DNA of 64,000 nt, from assembly GCF_002026305.1 (NCBI RefSeq), contig NZ_MVAB01000001.1:930001-994000 (forward strand), read 5' to 3'. This stretch comes from Vagococcus martis. Its GTDB lineage: Bacteria > Bacillota > Bacilli > Lactobacillales > Vagococcaceae. A program made the translations under genes and the position numbers. The notes below the pieces were generated by a model. That model had not been told where the DNA came from and did no database searches. It saw only the letters and a program-made list of their open reading frames with translations. Positions 44,741 through 54,341 of the stretch are shown piece after piece; the first letter of the stretch is position 1, and each line of letters opens with the position of its first letter.

Positions 44741-45826
44741 TTATTGAATCGTTACTGTTACAGTACGTCTTCCCCAGTTTCTACACTCATCAATTGTATT
44801 AAAATGAACATCAATAATATTGCCTCTGATAGCTCCACCAGTATCTCCAGCTACCGCAAATCCATAACCAGATACTTCAACTAATGAATTTAAAGGAATG
44901 ACACTTGGATCAACCGCAATCACGCGAGAATTTTTTCTTAAATCAATTCCTGTTGCTGTGTATGGTGTTAATCCTGCTTCTGTATAAGAATAAGCTGTCG
45001 ATTGCATCGTTAAGGTACGTCCATTACCACTTGATGCTGGTTTCTCTGTTGAGACAGGGGTACTAACAGTTGCTCCACTCGATGCTGATTGAGTGTTATT
45101 TGAAGTGTTGCTATTTCCGTTAGATTCTGTTGAAACAGGGGTTGTTCCCTCTTTTTTCAATTCTTCTGCTTTTTTTGCCATCTCTTTTTCTTTCGCAGCT
45201 TGTGCTTCTTTTATCACTCGCTCTTCAGATAATTTTTTTAATGTGGCTTCATTATTAGCTAATTCTTTCTTCAAATCACTAACTTGAGATTCTAGAGCGG
45301 CTTTATCGTTTTCAATTTTAGTTTGTTTTTCAACTAAAATTTGTTGATCCATAACTAATTCTTCTCGTAATCTCTCTAATTTATCTTTATCTGTTTCTAG
45401 GGTTTCGATTTTTGATTTTTCCGCTGTTTGTAAAACTGTCATAGCAACCGCACGATTAACAAAATCAGAGACACTATTAGCATTTAACAACGTATCAACC
45501 ATTGTTGAGCTTTGCTCGTTGGTTTGGATTGTTTTCATACGAGAGGCAACCATCTCTTTGCGTTTTTCCATACTGCGTTTTGTTTTTTCGATTTGTTGTT
45601 GTGTTGTTAAAATTTTTGATTCAGTATCCAACACATCTGATTTTAAATTTTCTAAATCTCTATAATTTTTATTTACATTATCAAGTGCACTATCGATTTT
45701 TTCACTAATCTCAACACTTTGTTTTTTCACGTCTTCTTCTTTCGTTGCTGCAAACAACGAAACTGGCATGCTTGTTAGCATGACAAAGCACAATAGACCA
45801 GTTATAGTTTTCCTATAATTCAACAA
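44741..45826 (-). CDS. Secreted coiled-coil protein with C-terminal 3D domain
   Basis: A 361-residue secreted cell-wall protein. TTG start with AAAGGTG 7 bases upstream; the signal peptide ends near AAT at residue 28. A coiled-coil region (about 30-220, rich in Lys, Glu and Gln) resembles PcsB/CwlO-type N-termini. A Ser/Thr/Asn linker (about 225-265) leads to a 3D domain (about 270-361; STAYSYTEAG, ATGIDLRKN, VAGDTGGAI, NIIDVHF) with the three conserved aspartates of the MltA/resuscitation-type fold. It is probably a lytic transglycosylase-like wall enzyme of the YocH/Sps2 type. Confidence 0.88.
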   Translation of the reverse strand: MLNYRKTITGLLCFVMLTSMPVSLFAATKEEDVKKQSVEISEKIDSALDNVNKNYRDLENLKSDVLDTESKILTTQQQIEKTKRSMEKRKEMVASRMKTIQTNEQSSTMVDTLLNANSVSDFVNRAVAMTVLQTAEKSKIETLETDKDKLERLREELVMDQQILVEKQTKIENDKAALESQVSDLKKELANNEATLKKLSEERVIKEAQAAKEKEMAKKAEELKKEGTTPVSTESNGNSNTSNNTQSASSGATVSTPVSTEKPASSGNGRTLTMQSTAYSYTEAGLTPYTATGIDLRKNSRVIAVDPSVIPLNSLVEVSGYGFAVAGDTGGAIRGNIIDVHFNTIDECRNWGRRTVTVTIQ

Positions 45827-45972
45827 TCGCCAACACCTTTCAATTCATAACGTTCACTTTTTATCTTTCCTAATTATACAAGAATGACTCTTGCTTAATA
45901 TGACATTCTCTTTACAAATTATTACAAATTAGGGTATTGTATTATATAAATGTAATAGTAAGGAGTGGTTTG

Positions 45973-46449
45973 ATGACAAATATATACTTTGCTAGTCCCT
46001 TATTCTCAACAATGGAAAAACATTACAACGAGTGGCTTGTAAAACAAATCAGAGAATCTTACAAAGAGGTCTCTTTGTATTTACCTCAAGAACAAATGGA
46101 GATAAATGATAAAAATAGTTATGCAGATTCAAAAATGATTGCAACTTATGATACAAATGCTCTATTAAATAGCGATTTAATGATTGCTGTTCTTGATGGT
46201 CAAAGCATAGATGTTGGTGTAGCAACAGAAATCGGCGTGGCTTATCAAGCTGGCATCCCAATAATCGGTTTGTTCACAGACAGTAGACAACAAGGTGCTG
46301 ATAATCAGCAAAAAATAACAGCATTGCAAGATGTAGCAGAGTCTCAATTCCCTTATGTTAACCTTTACACGATTGGGTTAATTAAATTAAATGGCGTCGT
46401 GGTTAATTCTGAAGAAGTGTTATTAAAAACTATCGCCACATACATCTAA
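45973..46449 (+). CDS. Nucleoside 2-deoxyribosyltransferase
   Basis: 158 residues from the ATG at 45973 (AAGGAGTGGTTTG upstream; the longer frame starts without a site). It exchanges bases between deoxynucleosides in purine and pyrimidine salvage. Family features are IYFASPLFSTMEK at the N-terminus, an acidic DLMIAVLDGQSIDVGVATEIG segment (in pieces, about residues 75-98) with the nucleophilic Glu in ATEIG, and IPIIGLFTDSR. It stands alone with its own terminator. Confidence 0.9.
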   Translation: MTNIYFASPLFSTMEKHYNEWLVKQIRESYKEVSLYLPQEQMEINDKNSYADSKMIATYDTNALLNSDLMIAVLDGQSIDVGVATEIGVAYQAGIPIIGLFTDSRQQGADNQQKITALQDVAESQFPYVNLYTIGLIKLNGVVVNSEEVLLKTIATYI

Positions 46450-46450
46450 T

Positions 46451-46500
46451 TTAGCGAGCATCTTTTACCATATTTGGGTATAGGATGTTCGCTAAAATCA
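46451..46500 (+). terminator. Terminator of the deoxyribosyltransferase gene
   Basis: TTTAGCGAGCATCTTTTA pairs with AGGATGTTCGCTAAAA, mostly complementary over about 15 bases. Confidence 0.75.
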
Positions 46501-46533
46501 TGTTAACCTAATTAAAGAAAGGAAGTGCTCAAC

Positions 46534-48243
46534 TTGTCTGTATTTTCTTATGCTAAAAAATATAAAAAACAATTAATACTTGGTCCTGCTTTTAAATTAA
46601 TGGAAGCAATCTTCGAATTAACACTCCCTCTATTTATGGCTTATTTAATTGATTCAGGGATTCGAGAACAAAATATATCAGTGGTCTACGCTGCTACTTT
46701 ATACATGTTAGCTTTGTCTATACTTGGACTTTTATGTGTTCTAGTTTGCCAATATTATGCAGCTGTTGCGTCTCAAGGTTTTGGAACAGAATTACGTTTA
46801 GCTATTGTAAAAAAAATCACGCAGTTTTCTCATACTGAAATTGATGAATTTGGACCTGACACATTTTTAACTAGAACCATTAACGACGTCAATCAATTAC
46901 AACTAGCCTTAGCCATGCTCATCCGTCTAGTTATTCGTGCACCATTCCTTAGTATTGGCTCTATCGTAATGGCTTTTACCATCAATACATCAATGGGATT
47001 TATTTTTTTATTAACTGTTCCTATTTTTTCATTTATTCTATACATTTTAATGAGCAAAACCGTACCAAAATACCAACAAGTGTTATCATCCATTGATGAA
47101 TTAAATACTGTTACTAGCGAACAACTTACCGGTGTCAAAGTTATTCGTGCCTTTGCCAATGAAAAAAAAATGGAGGATAAGTCAGCGAAGGTCAGCGAAA
47201 AGTTAGCCAATCGCTACATTGATATGACAAAACTATCTGCTCTTATGTCTCCCCTAACCTTGTTTATGACAAATATGATTATTGCTTTAATCTTATGGGT
47301 TGGTGATATTAATGTATCTGTCGGACAACTTCAAACAGGAGATATTGTAGCTTTAATCAACTACATGCTACAACTGCTAGCTGCCTTAATTGTTGTAGCA
47401 AATTTAGTGACCATTTTCGTACGAGCTTTTTCAGCTAAAAAACGGGTCGAGGAAATACTTAATACAACACCGAAAGTTCAAACACAACCTCTAGATAAAG
47501 TATTACCATTGGAATCAGAAAACACGTTATCTTTTCAAGATGTATCCTTTCATTACCCTAGTTCATCTCAAGACGTGTTAAGAAAGATTCAATTTGATTT
47601 AAAAAAAGGGACACAACTTGGGATTGTTGGACCTACTGGAAGTGGTAAGACAACGTTAATTGAATTAATTCAAAAATTTTATCTTCCAACTGACGGGACT
47701 ATTCTCTTAGATAATATGAATCTACTTGATTTAACCACAGGAGAAGTCAGAGAATCTATCGGTTATGTATCACAAAAAAGTGTCATTTTTTCAGGAACGA
47801 TTGAGAGTAACTTAAAAATGGGATTCCCAAATGCAACGGAAAAAGATTGTTGGAGAGCACTAGAGTGGGCTGACTGTTTAGAGTTCGTTGATGACTTAAG
47901 TATGCCAACTGCTGAAAACGGGACAAATTTTTCAGGAGGCCAAAGACAACGTTTGGCAATTGCCAGAGCGTTGATTTCTCAACCGAGTATTATGATTTTA
48001 GATGATGCTCTAAGTGCTTTAGATTATAAAACGGATTTAGCTATTCGACAAACGTTAGCAAGACTTGATTTTATCAAAAATAGCATTATCGTGTCGCAAC
48101 GCATCTCTTCTGTTAAAGAAGCAGACCATTTACTAGTCTTAAATCAAGGTGAAATCGTCGCTCAAGGAACGCATCAAAACTTGATGAAGCAATCAAAATT
48201 TTACCAACAAATTGTGACATCTCAAGAAAAGGAGGATAACTAA
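46534..48243 (+). CDS. Heterodimeric ABC exporter, subunit with degenerate ATP site
   Basis: 569 residues. TTG start (MSVFSYAKKYKKQ) chosen for the usual family N-terminus and the GAAAGGAAG site; a GTG three codons earlier is possible. Six transmembrane helices fill the first 310 residues, followed by the ATPase domain. Walker A is GPTGSGKTT, the signature is FSGGQRQR, and Walker B is ILDDALSALD, with Asp where the catalytic Glu should be. The switch position reads SQRISS instead of an AHR-type His. Such a non-canonical site is known from BmrC/EfrA-type partners. It is followed immediately by its partner gene and probably exports drugs or lipids. Confidence 0.9.
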   Translation: MSVFSYAKKYKKQLILGPAFKLMEAIFELTLPLFMAYLIDSGIREQNISVVYAATLYMLALSILGLLCVLVCQYYAAVASQGFGTELRLAIVKKITQFSHTEIDEFGPDTFLTRTINDVNQLQLALAMLIRLVIRAPFLSIGSIVMAFTINTSMGFIFLLTVPIFSFILYILMSKTVPKYQQVLSSIDELNTVTSEQLTGVKVIRAFANEKKMEDKSAKVSEKLANRYIDMTKLSALMSPLTLFMTNMIIALILWVGDINVSVGQLQTGDIVALINYMLQLLAALIVVANLVTIFVRAFSAKKRVEEILNTTPKVQTQPLDKVLPLESENTLSFQDVSFHYPSSSQDVLRKIQFDLKKGTQLGIVGPTGSGKTTLIELIQKFYLPTDGTILLDNMNLLDLTTGEVRESIGYVSQKSVIFSGTIESNLKMGFPNATEKDCWRALEWADCLEFVDDLSMPTAENGTNFSGGQRQRLAIARALISQPSIMILDDALSALDYKTDLAIRQTLARLDFIKNSIIVSQRISSVKEADHLLVLNQGEIVAQGTHQNLMKQSKFYQQIVTSQEKEDN

Positions 48244-49977
48244 ATGTTTAAACAAACACTTTCAACTTTCTCTCCTTATCTAAAGCCTTTCAAAAAAGCG
48301 ATTATCTTAAATGCTGGTTTGAGTTTTCTGTACGGCCTAAGTAGTGTGTTGGTCACCATGTATATTGGTAAAGCGATTGATAGTATGACGCTATCATCTA
48401 AGAGGGGGTTAGTAACACAGATTTTTCTCATTATCGTTTTGACTTGTCTAGCGGCGAGTAGTTTTTATTTCTTACAGCGAATCAGCCAGCATATCGCCTA
48501 TACTTCTATGGAGGAAGTAAGAAAAAAAGGATACCATAAGCTAAATAAATTACCGATAAATTATTTTGATACACATTCACATGGTGACACGATGAACCGA
48601 TTTAGTACAGATTTAGATTATATTTCAGAAGCTCTACTGGCTTTATTTAATCAACTATTTCCAAGCATAACGATTATCATCGTGGCCCTAGGTATCATGC
48701 TATCTTTAAACGTTATATTAACTGGTGTGATTCTCTTGATAACAGCAGGTATGTTTCTAGTTAATGTGATGATAGCAAAAAAAGGACAGCGATATTTCAA
48801 CGCACAACAACAATTACTAGGAAAAATGTCTGGCTATATCAATGAACAATTTAGCCATTTAAAAACAATTAAGTCATATGAATATGAAGAAACCGTTATT
48901 CAACAATTCCAAGACATGAATCTTGAATTGCAACAAACTGGGCAACAAGCACAATTCATTTCTTCTCTGACAAATCCTTTATCTCGTTTTATCGATCACA
49001 TGGGCTATTTATTAATTGGTTTAGTGAGTGGGCTACTTATTGTTAATATTTCATTACCATTATCTTTAGGAATGTTATCTAGTTTTATTATTTATTCAGG
49101 ACAGTTTTCAAAACCATTAATTGAACTATCAAGTATCACAACGCAACTCCAAACAGCTTTTTCGAGTATTAAACGTATCAACGACTTACTAGATGAACCA
49201 GAAGAAGAAACATACGTCAAAAAACTAACTCATCCTTTCACACCTATTGGAAATGTAGCCTTTTCGCATGTGTACTTCTCATATGATCCAGCATCACCAT
49301 TAATTGAAGATTTCAATTTAACTGTTAAAAAAGGACAAACAGTGGCGATTGTAGGGAAAACAGGAGCAGGTAAATCGACCTTAGTTAATCTTTTAATGAA
49401 TTTTTATCCGTTAGATAAAGGCGTTATTACGATTGATTCCGTCCCAATCACTGATATACCAAAAGATGAATTGCGACGCTCATTTGGAATGGTGTTACAA
49501 GAAACTTGGTTATTCCAAGGTACTATTTGGGACAATCTAACGTTTGGTAACACACAAGCAACAAAACAAGATGTGGTAAAAGCCTGTGAAGAAGCAAATA
49601 TCTATCACTTTATTCAACAATTGCCTCATGGATTTGATACGATGATTGGGCAATCAGGTGTTTTATTATCTGAAGGACAAAAACAATTATTTACGATAGC
49701 AAGAACGATGATTAGTAAACCTCCTATGCTTATACTAGATGAGGCCACAAGTTCTATTGATACCTTGACAGAACAACATATCCAAACAGCTTTTGATAAC
49801 ATGATGTCAGGAAAAACTAGTTTTATCATCGCTCATCGTCTATCAACAATAAAAAAAGCAGATATTATTCTTGTGATGGATAAAGGAAAAATCATCGAAA
49901 CAGGAACTCACGACTCCTTATTAAAAAATAAAGATGGTGCTTATTCTAGTCTCTACCATTCCCAATTTAGTCATTAG
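48244..49977 (+). CDS. Heterodimeric ABC exporter, subunit with intact ATP site
   Basis: 577 residues with six transmembrane helices followed by an ATPase domain. Walker A is GKTGAGKST, Walker B is ILDEATSSID and the switch is AHRLST, all canonical. The signature is the altered LSEGQKQL, the complement expected for its degenerate partner. AGGAGGATAACTAA precedes the ATG and overlaps the upstream stop. It forms the BmrD/EfrB-like half of the exporter. Confidence 0.9.
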   Translation: MFKQTLSTFSPYLKPFKKAIILNAGLSFLYGLSSVLVTMYIGKAIDSMTLSSKRGLVTQIFLIIVLTCLAASSFYFLQRISQHIAYTSMEEVRKKGYHKLNKLPINYFDTHSHGDTMNRFSTDLDYISEALLALFNQLFPSITIIIVALGIMLSLNVILTGVILLITAGMFLVNVMIAKKGQRYFNAQQQLLGKMSGYINEQFSHLKTIKSYEYEETVIQQFQDMNLELQQTGQQAQFISSLTNPLSRFIDHMGYLLIGLVSGLLIVNISLPLSLGMLSSFIIYSGQFSKPLIELSSITTQLQTAFSSIKRINDLLDEPEEETYVKKLTHPFTPIGNVAFSHVYFSYDPASPLIEDFNLTVKKGQTVAIVGKTGAGKSTLVNLLMNFYPLDKGVITIDSVPITDIPKDELRRSFGMVLQETWLFQGTIWDNLTFGNTQATKQDVVKACEEANIYHFIQQLPHGFDTMIGQSGVLLSEGQKQLFTIARTMISKPPMLILDEATSSIDTLTEQHIQTAFDNMMSGKTSFIIAHRLSTIKKADIILVMDKGKIIETGTHDSLLKNKDGAYSSLYHSQFSH

Positions 49978-50024
49978 TATTATGAATTTTGAGTATGCTT
50001 GAACATTCATTTTAAAAAAATAAA

Positions 50025-50073
50025 AAACGGGCTATGATTCTCTGATAAATTATCAGAAAACCATAGCCCGAAA
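50025..50073 (+). terminator. Terminator of the ABC exporter operon
   Basis: CGGGCTATGATTCTCTGATAA pairs with TTATCAGAAAACCATAGCCCG with a small internal mismatch; it may also serve the opposite operon. Confidence 0.85.
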
Positions 50074-50179
50074 ATCATAATATTAATAAAATTTAATATT
50101 ACTGCATAACTAAACTAACTAGTTTTTAAAAGTATAATTTAAATAACTAGTTAATCCAGTAAGACTTATGGATTAACTT

Positions 50180-50695
50180 TTATTCTCCCATAACCATTAT
50201 ATGACATTTTCTATCTCTTACTCTGTTTTGATCAAAATCTATGAAATAGATATAACCAACTGTCCCTATTTGTAACTTTTTGTTTTTTAAAACGAAACTT
50301 TCACTTGCCCCAAAGAATGATGCACGAATATGTGCATCACCATTCAAGATGGTACCAGGATCACTAGGGTAGTTCGGATCATTTAATGACATTAAAAACT
50401 CTAAATGTTCAGGTCCTGGATAACGATAATCAGTATTTTCACTCAATTCTCTTGGAATGATTTTATCTAGTATTCTATTTAAATCAACTTGTAGATATTC
50501 ATCTCCATTAAAATCTTTATCATGAACATACTCTTCAAAAATAACTGAACATGTTGTATGTGGTGATTGAACAATACATACCCCATTTTCAATACCTGAA
50601 TCCTCTACAATACTTTTTATCTGTTCAGTTATATTATGGTAGGTAACACGACTTCCATTTGACGTCAAGACTAACTCATCAGTATATACTGTCAT
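50180..50695 (-). CDS. YjbQ/UPF0047-family protein
   Basis: A 171-residue single-domain protein. Conserved features are QSPHTTCSVIFEEY (about residues 44-57), YRYPGPEHLEF, LNGDAHIRASFFGASE (about 118-133) and the His-rich end KCHIMVMGE. These match the YjbQ family, named for a secondary thiamine-phosphate synthase activity in Escherichia coli, whose main role is unsettled. It follows the isomerase gene by one base and is the last gene of a PTS operon. That place suggests a step in sugar-phosphate metabolism rather than thiamine synthesis. Confidence 0.88.
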   Translation of the reverse strand: MTVYTDELVLTSNGSRVTYHNITEQIKSIVEDSGIENGVCIVQSPHTTCSVIFEEYVHDKDFNGDEYLQVDLNRILDKIIPRELSENTDYRYPGPEHLEFLMSLNDPNYPSDPGTILNGDAHIRASFFGASESFVLKNKKLQIGTVGYIYFIDFDQNRVRDRKCHIMVMGE

Positions 50696-50696
50696 A

Positions 50697-51386
50697 TTAT
50701 TTTTCCTCTCTATAATTTACTAACTCAATTAGCATGGATTCAAGCATTTCAATTGGATTTTCTGCTCCAATAATACCACTAGTTCCACCGGTAGCATCTG
50801 CTCCAGACTCTAAAGCCTTTCTAACATCTTCTGGAGAACTAATTCCTGCTGCTTGCAATACCTTTATGTTTGGATTACTTTCTCTAACCGCATCATTTGT
50901 TTGTCGCATATAATCTATACTACTAGATTGTCCTGTCCCTATTAATTCAGTTGGTTCACATATCATAATATCGGGATTTAAAATAGATATAGCTTTTGCT
51001 TCAGCAATTGAATCGGCACAGACAATCGTCAGAATACCTAATTCATCTGCTCGCTTCATTATTTCTACTAATTCATTTACTTTAACTGGATGTTCTGCAT
51101 GATTTAAAAAAGTCGCTTGCACACCACTTTCAACCAATGATTCTGGTAAAATATATCCCATACCTCTACCAGGTACTAAAGAATCCATGTGCTGAGTCGT
51201 TATAATCAATTTCTTTGTTGCTTGACTTATTCTATAACAATCAGCATATTGTGCTGTAAACAGAATGTCTACATCATACTTTTCAGATAGTTTATCTGCC
51301 TCTAATGCTAACTCTAATGATTTTTCACCATATAGATATGCTTTAGGATTTACAACAAAAAACGGACTTCTTAACTGTTTTTTCAT
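50697..51386 (-). CDS. Triose-phosphate-isomerase-like protein, archaeal type
   Basis: A 229-residue TIM barrel of the short archaeal-type class, not the usual bacterial one of about 250 residues. Catalytic positions are present: Asn and Lys in VVNPKAYL (about residues 12-19), His in FLNHAEH (about 91-97), and Glu in MICEPTELIGTG (about 139-150). The phosphate loop GGTSGIIGAENP is near residue 197. It overlaps the aldolase gene by 4 bases. It probably isomerises the phosphorylated aldolase product or a tetrose or ketose phosphate; the true substrate is unknown. The housekeeping tpiA is expected elsewhere. Confidence 0.85.
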   Translation of the reverse strand: MKKQLRSPFFVVNPKAYLYGEKSLELALEADKLSEKYDVDILFTAQYADCYRISQATKKLIITTQHMDSLVPGRGMGYILPESLVESGVQATFLNHAEHPVKVNELVEIMKRADELGILTIVCADSIAEAKAISILNPDIMICEPTELIGTGQSSSIDYMRQTNDAVRESNPNIKVLQAAGISSPEDVRKALESGADATGGTSGIIGAENPIEMLESMLIELVNYREEK

Positions 51387-52222
51387 ATAGATACCTCCAT
51401 TGTATGAAACACATCAAAATAATGCTCTAACGTCTGGCTCATTGCATGGTTTGCTTCTTTTTTTAATTGAATATAGTCAGTAGGTTGACACTTCTCTATT
51501 TCATTCATTGCTGATGTTAGAAAATCTGTAAAAATATTAATCTTACTCATTCCCCCAGTAGCGCATCTTTCTAAATTGTAATCACCTGATGAAGATCCGC
51601 CATGCAATACTAACGGTGTACTTATGTTTTCTCTGATTTCGTTTAATCTTCCGAAATTAATTTTTGGTTCACCATTATAAAATCCATGTGCAGTACCTAT
51701 AGATATAGCTAATGAGTCTACTTGAGTTTCTATAACAAATTGTTTGGCATCTGATAATTCTGTATAAATACTATCTGTTTTTTCAGAAGTTTCATAATTA
51801 ACACCAGATCCGACATGTCCTATTTCTGCTTCCACTGATATACCCTTAGGTCGTGCGATTTCTACAACTTTTTTTGTTTTTTTGATATTTTCCGACAGAC
51901 TATCTTTAGAAGCATCTATCATTACTGATGAAAATCCTAAATCAATAGCTTTTTCTATAACAGAAAATGTTTCCCCATGATCTAAATGCAAAACAACTGG
52001 CATAGTGCTTTTTTTTGCCAAGTACTTCCCAATCAAAGCAGCTTCGTCTAATGACATCATCTCCATATGAGATTCGGCAAAAGCTAATATCAATGGTTTT
52101 TTCAATTTCTCAGCAGTTTCTACATAACTTCTCGCAGAATCTAAGTCAATGAAATTAGTTGCTGGTATTGCAAATTTTCTTTCTTGAGATACCCTGAATA
52201 ATTCTTTAGAATTGACTAACAC
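51383..52222 (-). CDS. Class II ketose-bisphosphate aldolase (GatY/KbaY-like)
   Basis: A 279-residue zinc aldolase. Zinc and catalytic regions are LHLDHGETF (about residues 77-85), VEAEIGHVGSG (about 131-141), SIGTAHGFYNGEPKINFGRL (about 174-193) and LHGGSSSG (about 204-211). GTG start with AGGAGGGG upstream. It probably cleaves a ketose-bisphosphate to dihydroxyacetone phosphate plus an aldehyde. It sits between PTS IIB and the isomerase, unlike the usual gat operon, which has other partners. Tagatose- or fructose-bisphosphate are possible substrates. Confidence 0.9.
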   Translation of the reverse strand: MLVNSKELFRVSQERKFAIPATNFIDLDSARSYVETAEKLKKPLILAFAESHMEMMSLDEAALIGKYLAKKSTMPVVLHLDHGETFSVIEKAIDLGFSSVMIDASKDSLSENIKKTKKVVEIARPKGISVEAEIGHVGSGVNYETSEKTDSIYTELSDAKQFVIETQVDSLAISIGTAHGFYNGEPKINFGRLNEIRENISTPLVLHGGSSSGDYNLERCATGGMSKINIFTDFLTSAMNEIEKCQPTDYIQLKKEANHAMSQTLEHYFDVFHTMEVSI

Positions 52223-52233
52223 TAAATCCCCTC

Positions 52234-52515
52234 CTATGAATTAATTTGTCTATCTATTTCCTCAAACATTGCTTCTGTGCCAACTCCGGTAAGTAGAGGT
52301 ATTCCCATAATCACTTTATCTTTAATATTCTCTGGAACAACCGTTGTACTAATAACAACATCATAATCATCTATTTTATTAACCTCATCAGCTATCTTTG
52401 ATTGATAAAGTTTTATGTCTGTATAACCTTTTTCTTTTAACCAATCTTTTACTTTATTTGTTACTATTGTTGACGTTGCTACTCCAGTTCCACACATAAT
52501 TAATAATTTTTTCAT
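52234..52515 (-). CDS. PTS galactitol-type IIB component
   Basis: 93 residues from the ATG at 52515 (AAAGGTGAG upstream). The phospho-cysteine loop IMCGTGVATSTIV (about residues 6-18) is that of galactitol-family IIB, and a DYDVVISTTVVPE strand follows. It transfers phosphate from IIA to the incoming sugar. It lies between IIC and the aldolase. Confidence 0.92.
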   Translation of the reverse strand: MKKLLIMCGTGVATSTIVTNKVKDWLKEKGYTDIKLYQSKIADEVNKIDDYDVVISTTVVPENIKDKVIMGIPLLTGVGTEAMFEEIDRQINS

Positions 52516-52516
52516 A

Positions 52517-53857
52517 CTAAACCATCTCACCTTTCTTTTTGGGCAATACTTTATTTACATAAATCAATCCGGCTAATACTATTACTCCAATGATTGCTAG
52601 GCCACCCCAGCTTAGGAGTTTTGTTAATCCAACATACATCCAAGTTGTCCATAATCCACCTTCAGCTAATGCTGTAATCATAGAATTACCTTGTAAATCA
52701 AAATTCGCTGCTTTTGCAGAACTTGTTACTAATGGTGCTACCCATGAAGTAACATATAAGATAGTCACCATATAAATTGAACCACCAATAACTGTTCTAA
52801 TAATATTTCCGCCAAAAACTGCTGCCATTAAACAAATTAAAAATGGAATAGTTGCTAAATCACCAAATGGCAATGTTGTATTACCTGGTAAAATTACTGC
52901 TAATAAAATAGTGATTGGAACTAATAATAATGAAGATGATAAAACTGCTGGATGTCCTACTGATAGTGCTGCATCCATTCCTATATATAACTCTCTTCCA
53001 GGGAATTTCTTTTGAACAAAAGTATTCGCAGATTCTGAGATAGGTGTTAACCCTTCCATTAATAACGCTACCATTTTCGGCATTAATACCATAACTGCTG
53101 ACGTTTTTACTGCCAATTGCCCAACTCCTGCAACATCATAGCCAGCTAATAGACCCATAACTAATCCAATCATGAATCCCATGACAGTCGAATCTCCAAA
53201 AACACCAAATTTCTTTTGAATCGTTTCTGGATCCGCTTTCCAATTTTTCAAACCAGGTGTTCGATCAAATAACCAGTTCAACGGAATCGCAAATATAAAA
53301 CCTGGCGCTGCTGTTCCATGTGGGAAAGTTATGTTTGGGAATCCATAAAATTTATTAATCACTGGACCCAAAATATCCCCAAATAACAGCATCATCATTA
53401 TATAGATAACGGTTGCGAAAATCCCAATCGCAAAATTTCCAGTTAAAGCATATACTAAAGAAGAAACAAACGCTGCATGCCAAATATTCCAAATATCAAC
53501 ATTTAATGTTTTAGTCAGTCCTAAAACTATTAGTAAAATATTTAACCCCACTCCAATTGGAATAGCTAAACTTCCTAATACCGTTCCATAAGAAATTGCT
53601 GCTGCTGCTGGCCACCCTACATCAATAGTAGTTAAATTCAATCCAAATCTTTCAACCATTTGTTGTGCTGCTGGCCCTAAGCTGCCTCCAAGTAAATCAA
53701 TTACTAAATTTAATCCTACAAATCCTACCCCTACCATCAACGCAGAAGTAAAAGCTTTGCCTGGTTTAGTCCCTAGAATAATACCGAAAATTAAAATTAA
53801 AATAGGTAAAACAACTATTGAACCTAAATCAACAAACCATTGTAATGCGTTTAACAT
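52517..53857 (-). CDS. PTS galactitol-type IIC permease
   Basis: A 446-residue membrane protein with about 9-12 hydrophobic segments, starting MLNALQWFVDLGSIVVLPIL, the GatC-family N-terminus. NITFPHGTAAPGFIFAIP and SESANTFVQKKFPGRELYIGMD (in pieces) are typical loops. AAAGGAGGAAATCAC precedes the ATG. It imports a sugar alcohol or related sugar with phosphorylation by IIB. Substrate not evident. Confidence 0.92.
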   Translation of the reverse strand: MLNALQWFVDLGSIVVLPILILIFGIILGTKPGKAFTSALMVGVGFVGLNLVIDLLGGSLGPAAQQMVERFGLNLTTIDVGWPAAAAISYGTVLGSLAIPIGVGLNILLIVLGLTKTLNVDIWNIWHAAFVSSLVYALTGNFAIGIFATVIYIMMMLLFGDILGPVINKFYGFPNITFPHGTAAPGFIFAIPLNWLFDRTPGLKNWKADPETIQKKFGVFGDSTVMGFMIGLVMGLLAGYDVAGVGQLAVKTSAVMVLMPKMVALLMEGLTPISESANTFVQKKFPGRELYIGMDAALSVGHPAVLSSSLLLVPITILLAVILPGNTTLPFGDLATIPFLICLMAAVFGGNIIRTVIGGSIYMVTILYVTSWVAPLVTSSAKAANFDLQGNSMITALAEGGLWTTWMYVGLTKLLSWGGLAIIGVIVLAGLIYVNKVLPKKKGEMV

Positions 53858-53871
53858 GTGATTTCCTCCTT

Positions 53872-54336
53872 TTATATTAAGATTTGTTGTTTCATAATTA
53901 ATAAAAATTCTTCTTCTTCCACTACATTCAATAAACTTTCCATCACTTGTTCATTCTGAAACATCGTAATAAGTTGTTGTAGCATACTTAATTGCTCATG
54001 AGCTTCTTTTAAAGCCAACATAAAAATCATGTTTACTTCTACTTCATTATCTAATGTTCCCATTTCATTAAAAATAACTGGTTTATTTAATTTTAAAAAA
54101 CCTAGTTGTGATTTATTAACAAACTCGCTATCAGTATGTGGAATAGCTACTCCATACCCATTTATTGATAACCCTGTAGGATAAACGGATTCTCTTTTTA
54201 AAATATTTTCATAAAAATCTGCTGTTACTAATCCTTTTTCTTGTAATAATAAAGATAAAATTTCTAATCCTTCTTCTCTATTACTCACTTCTTGATTTAA
54301 AACTATTATCCTTTCATCAAAAAACACTTTATTCAT
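53872..54336 (-). CDS. PTS fructose/mannitol-type IIA component
   Basis: About 154 residues. The phospho-histidine region is GVAIPHTDSEFV (about 60-71), and HEQLSMLQQLITMFQN follows. The start is uncertain: ATG at 54336 abuts GAGGGG, while GTG at 54327 has that site at 9 bases; the open frame extends to a TTG at 54357 inside the regulator gene. It gives phosphate to the IIB. It is coupled to the regulator gene just upstream. Confidence 0.85.
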   Translation of the reverse strand: MNKVFFDERIIVLNQEVSNREEGLEILSLLLQEKGLVTADFYENILKRESVYPTGLSINGYGVAIPHTDSEFVNKSQLGFLKLNKPVIFNEMGTLDNEVEVNMIFMLALKEAHEQLSMLQQLITMFQNEQVMESLLNVVEEEEFLLIMKQQILI

Positions 54337-54341
54337 CCCCT

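Noticed and set aside
51383-52222. The class II aldolase as the missing IolJ of the inositol pathway
   Set aside because: It is about 25 kb from iolA, embedded in a PTS operon with its own activator, and its motifs are GatY/KbaY-like. It cannot be excluded biochemically, but the context argues against it.
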